DNA of 5,625 bases, taken from NCBI GenBank assembly GCA_030609785.1, contig JAUWTC010000202.1, positions 1 through 5,625 on the forward strand, in the 5' to 3' direction. This DNA comes from Holophagae bacterium (GTDB taxonomy: Bacteria; Acidobacteriota; Thermoanaerobaculia; Thermoanaerobaculales; Sulfomarinibacteraceae). How positions within the stretch are numbered: the first letter of the stretch is position 1; the number at the start of each line of letters is the position of its first letter. Below the pieces are notes generated by a model. The model was not told the origin of the DNA. It did not search any database and saw only the letters and a program-made list of their open reading frames with translations. Of the stretch, positions 4,787 through 5,625 are shown one piece after another. The position numbers were made by a program, and so were the translations under genes.

Positions 4787-5625
4787 ATGACGGACGGTCC
4801 CATGTGCTCTGACGACGACCGCCGCTGGATGGAGCGGGCACTGACCCTGGCCCGGCGGGGCGAGGGCCTCACGGCGCCCAACCCGCCGGTCGGCGCGGTC
4901 CTGGTCAACGAAGGTCAAATCGTCGGTGAGGGGTTCCATGCCCGCGCGGGAGAACCCCACGCCGAGATCATCGCCCTGCGCCAAGCCGGCGCCCTCGCCC
5001 GCGGCGCCGTCCTCTTCGTCACCCTCGAACCATGTGCCCACCACGGGCGCACGCCGCCCTGTACCGAGGCCCTGATCCGAGCCGGCGTCACCCGCGTCGT
5101 GATCGGCTGCGGGGACCCCAATCCAAAGGTTTCTGGCGGCGGCGCAAGAGAACTCGAAACAGCCGGCATCACCGTCGAGTCCAGGTTGTGCGGACCCGAG
5201 TGCCGAAGACTGATCGCTCCATTTGCCTACCACATTGCTTCCGGCCGCCCCTTCACGACCCTCAAGGCCGCCGTGACCCTTGACGGGAAGACCGCCACGG
5301 CGTCAGGCCAATCGCAGTGGATCTCCAGTGAGGCGGCCAGGCACGAGACGCACCAGCTGAGAAACTCCGTCGATGCCATCATGGTCGGCATCGAAACTGC
5401 AATTGTGGACGACCCGAGATTGACCACCAGAGGGATCGAGAAAGGGCGGGACCCGGTGCGGGTGGTTGTTGACTCGACGCTTCGGTTGCCCTTGGAATCC
5501 GCCATTCTCCATGTCGCTTCGCCGGCCACGACCCTGATCGCCACGACCGGCAAGGCTCCGCAGGAGCGTATTGACGCCGTCCGCGCCACCGGCGCCGAGG
5601 TCATGGTCTTCGCGACTGATGGCGA
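4787..5625 (+). CDS. ribD: Riboflavin biosynthesis bifunctional deaminase/reductase RibD, partial (3' end cut by right edge)
   Basis: RibD deaminates the GTP-cyclohydrolase II product and then reduces its ribosyl side chain with NADPH, steps two and three of riboflavin synthesis in the cytoplasm. The 279 visible residues contain a cytidine-deaminase-fold domain with zinc ligands H58, C83 and C92 and proton shuttle E60 (the HAE and PCAHHGRTPPC motifs). APNPPVGAVLV (30-40) and GDPNPKVSGGG (109-119) are typical RibD segments. The reductase domain starts near 155 with KAAVTLDGKTATASGQSQWIS (160-180), then GIETAIVDDPRLTTR (201-215). Full-length RibD is about 360-380 residues, so roughly a quarter is missing. 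ATG 4787 is preferred for its -10 spacing; ATG 4802 (MCSDDDRRWMERAL) fits homologues equally well. It lies 54 nt after the FAD-subunit stop on the same strand, so it may share the operon transcript or use its own promoter. Confidence 0.95.
   Translation, partial: MTDGPMCSDDDRRWMERALTLARRGEGLTAPNPPVGAVLVNEGQIVGEGFHARAGEPHAEIIALRQAGALARGAVLFVTLEPCAHHGRTPPCTEALIRAGVTRVVIGCGDPNPKVSGGGARELETAGITVESRLCGPECRRLIAPFAYHIASGRPFTTLKAAVTLDGKTATASGQSQWISSEAARHETHQLRNSVDAIMVGIETAIVDDPRLTTRGIEKGRDPVRVVVDSTLRLPLESAILHVASPATTLIATTGKAPQERIDAVRATGAEVMVFATDG

Noticed and set aside
4776..4790. Mini-ORF MMPR overlapping the ribD start (ATGA)
   Set aside because: Its ATG falls inside the TATGAT -10 candidate and it has no ribosome binding site. 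The overlap with ATG 4787 is most likely chance.

Overview
The window is GC-rich bacterial DNA from a chromosome-like, densely coded region. No mobile-element genes, tRNA, rRNA or CRISPR array were seen. The phylum cannot be fixed from this sequence. A Tat-exported molybdenum hydroxylase in the order [2Fe-2S], Mo, FAD subunit, GC-rich intergenic hairpins, and starts that look leaderless all suit an environmental lineage such as Planctomycetota, but that is a weak inference.

Layout. Bases 1-515 (minus strand, cut by the left edge) carry a DUF4213/DUF364 protein, a family proposed to chelate metals. Bases 516-826 are a divergent intergenic region. It holds a GC-rich hairpin (654-675), a tract of four heptamers (705-732) and, directly after it, a sigma70-like promoter (TTGACA 735-740, TATACT 756-761). 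Bases 827-4732 are a tight three-gene operon: a Tat-signal [2Fe-2S] subunit, a molybdopterin catalytic subunit (4-bp overlap) and an FAD subunit (1-bp gap). Bases 4733-4786 are a short spacer with two small hairpins and no T-run. From 4787 to the right edge runs the 5' three quarters or so of ribD (riboflavin biosynthesis).

How it works together. The three operon genes make one heterotrimeric xanthine-oxidase-family enzyme. The substrate is hydroxylated or oxidised at the Mo site, and electrons pass through two [2Fe-2S] clusters to FAD. The FAD subunit also carries the cysteine-rich insertion that binds a [4Fe-4S] cluster in PaoABC-type enzymes. Only the small subunit has a Tat signal, so the complex is probably assembled with cofactors in the cytoplasm and exported as one unit. 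The layout is closest to periplasmic aldehyde oxidoreductase (PaoABC) and isoquinoline-oxidoreductase-type enzymes. The Glu and Phe residues that mark purine-oxidising enzymes are absent, so this is not a typical xanthine dehydrogenase. RibD downstream supplies the flavin pathway and may be read through from the operon. The divergent DUF364 gene could be linked to metal handling, but this is unproven.

The most unusual signal is regulatory. Three ATGs (DUF364 at 515 minus, a four-codon ORF at 768, ribD at 4787) each sit exactly 6 nt behind a TANNNT -10-like hexamer. This would put the transcription start on the A of the ATG, implying leaderless transcripts.
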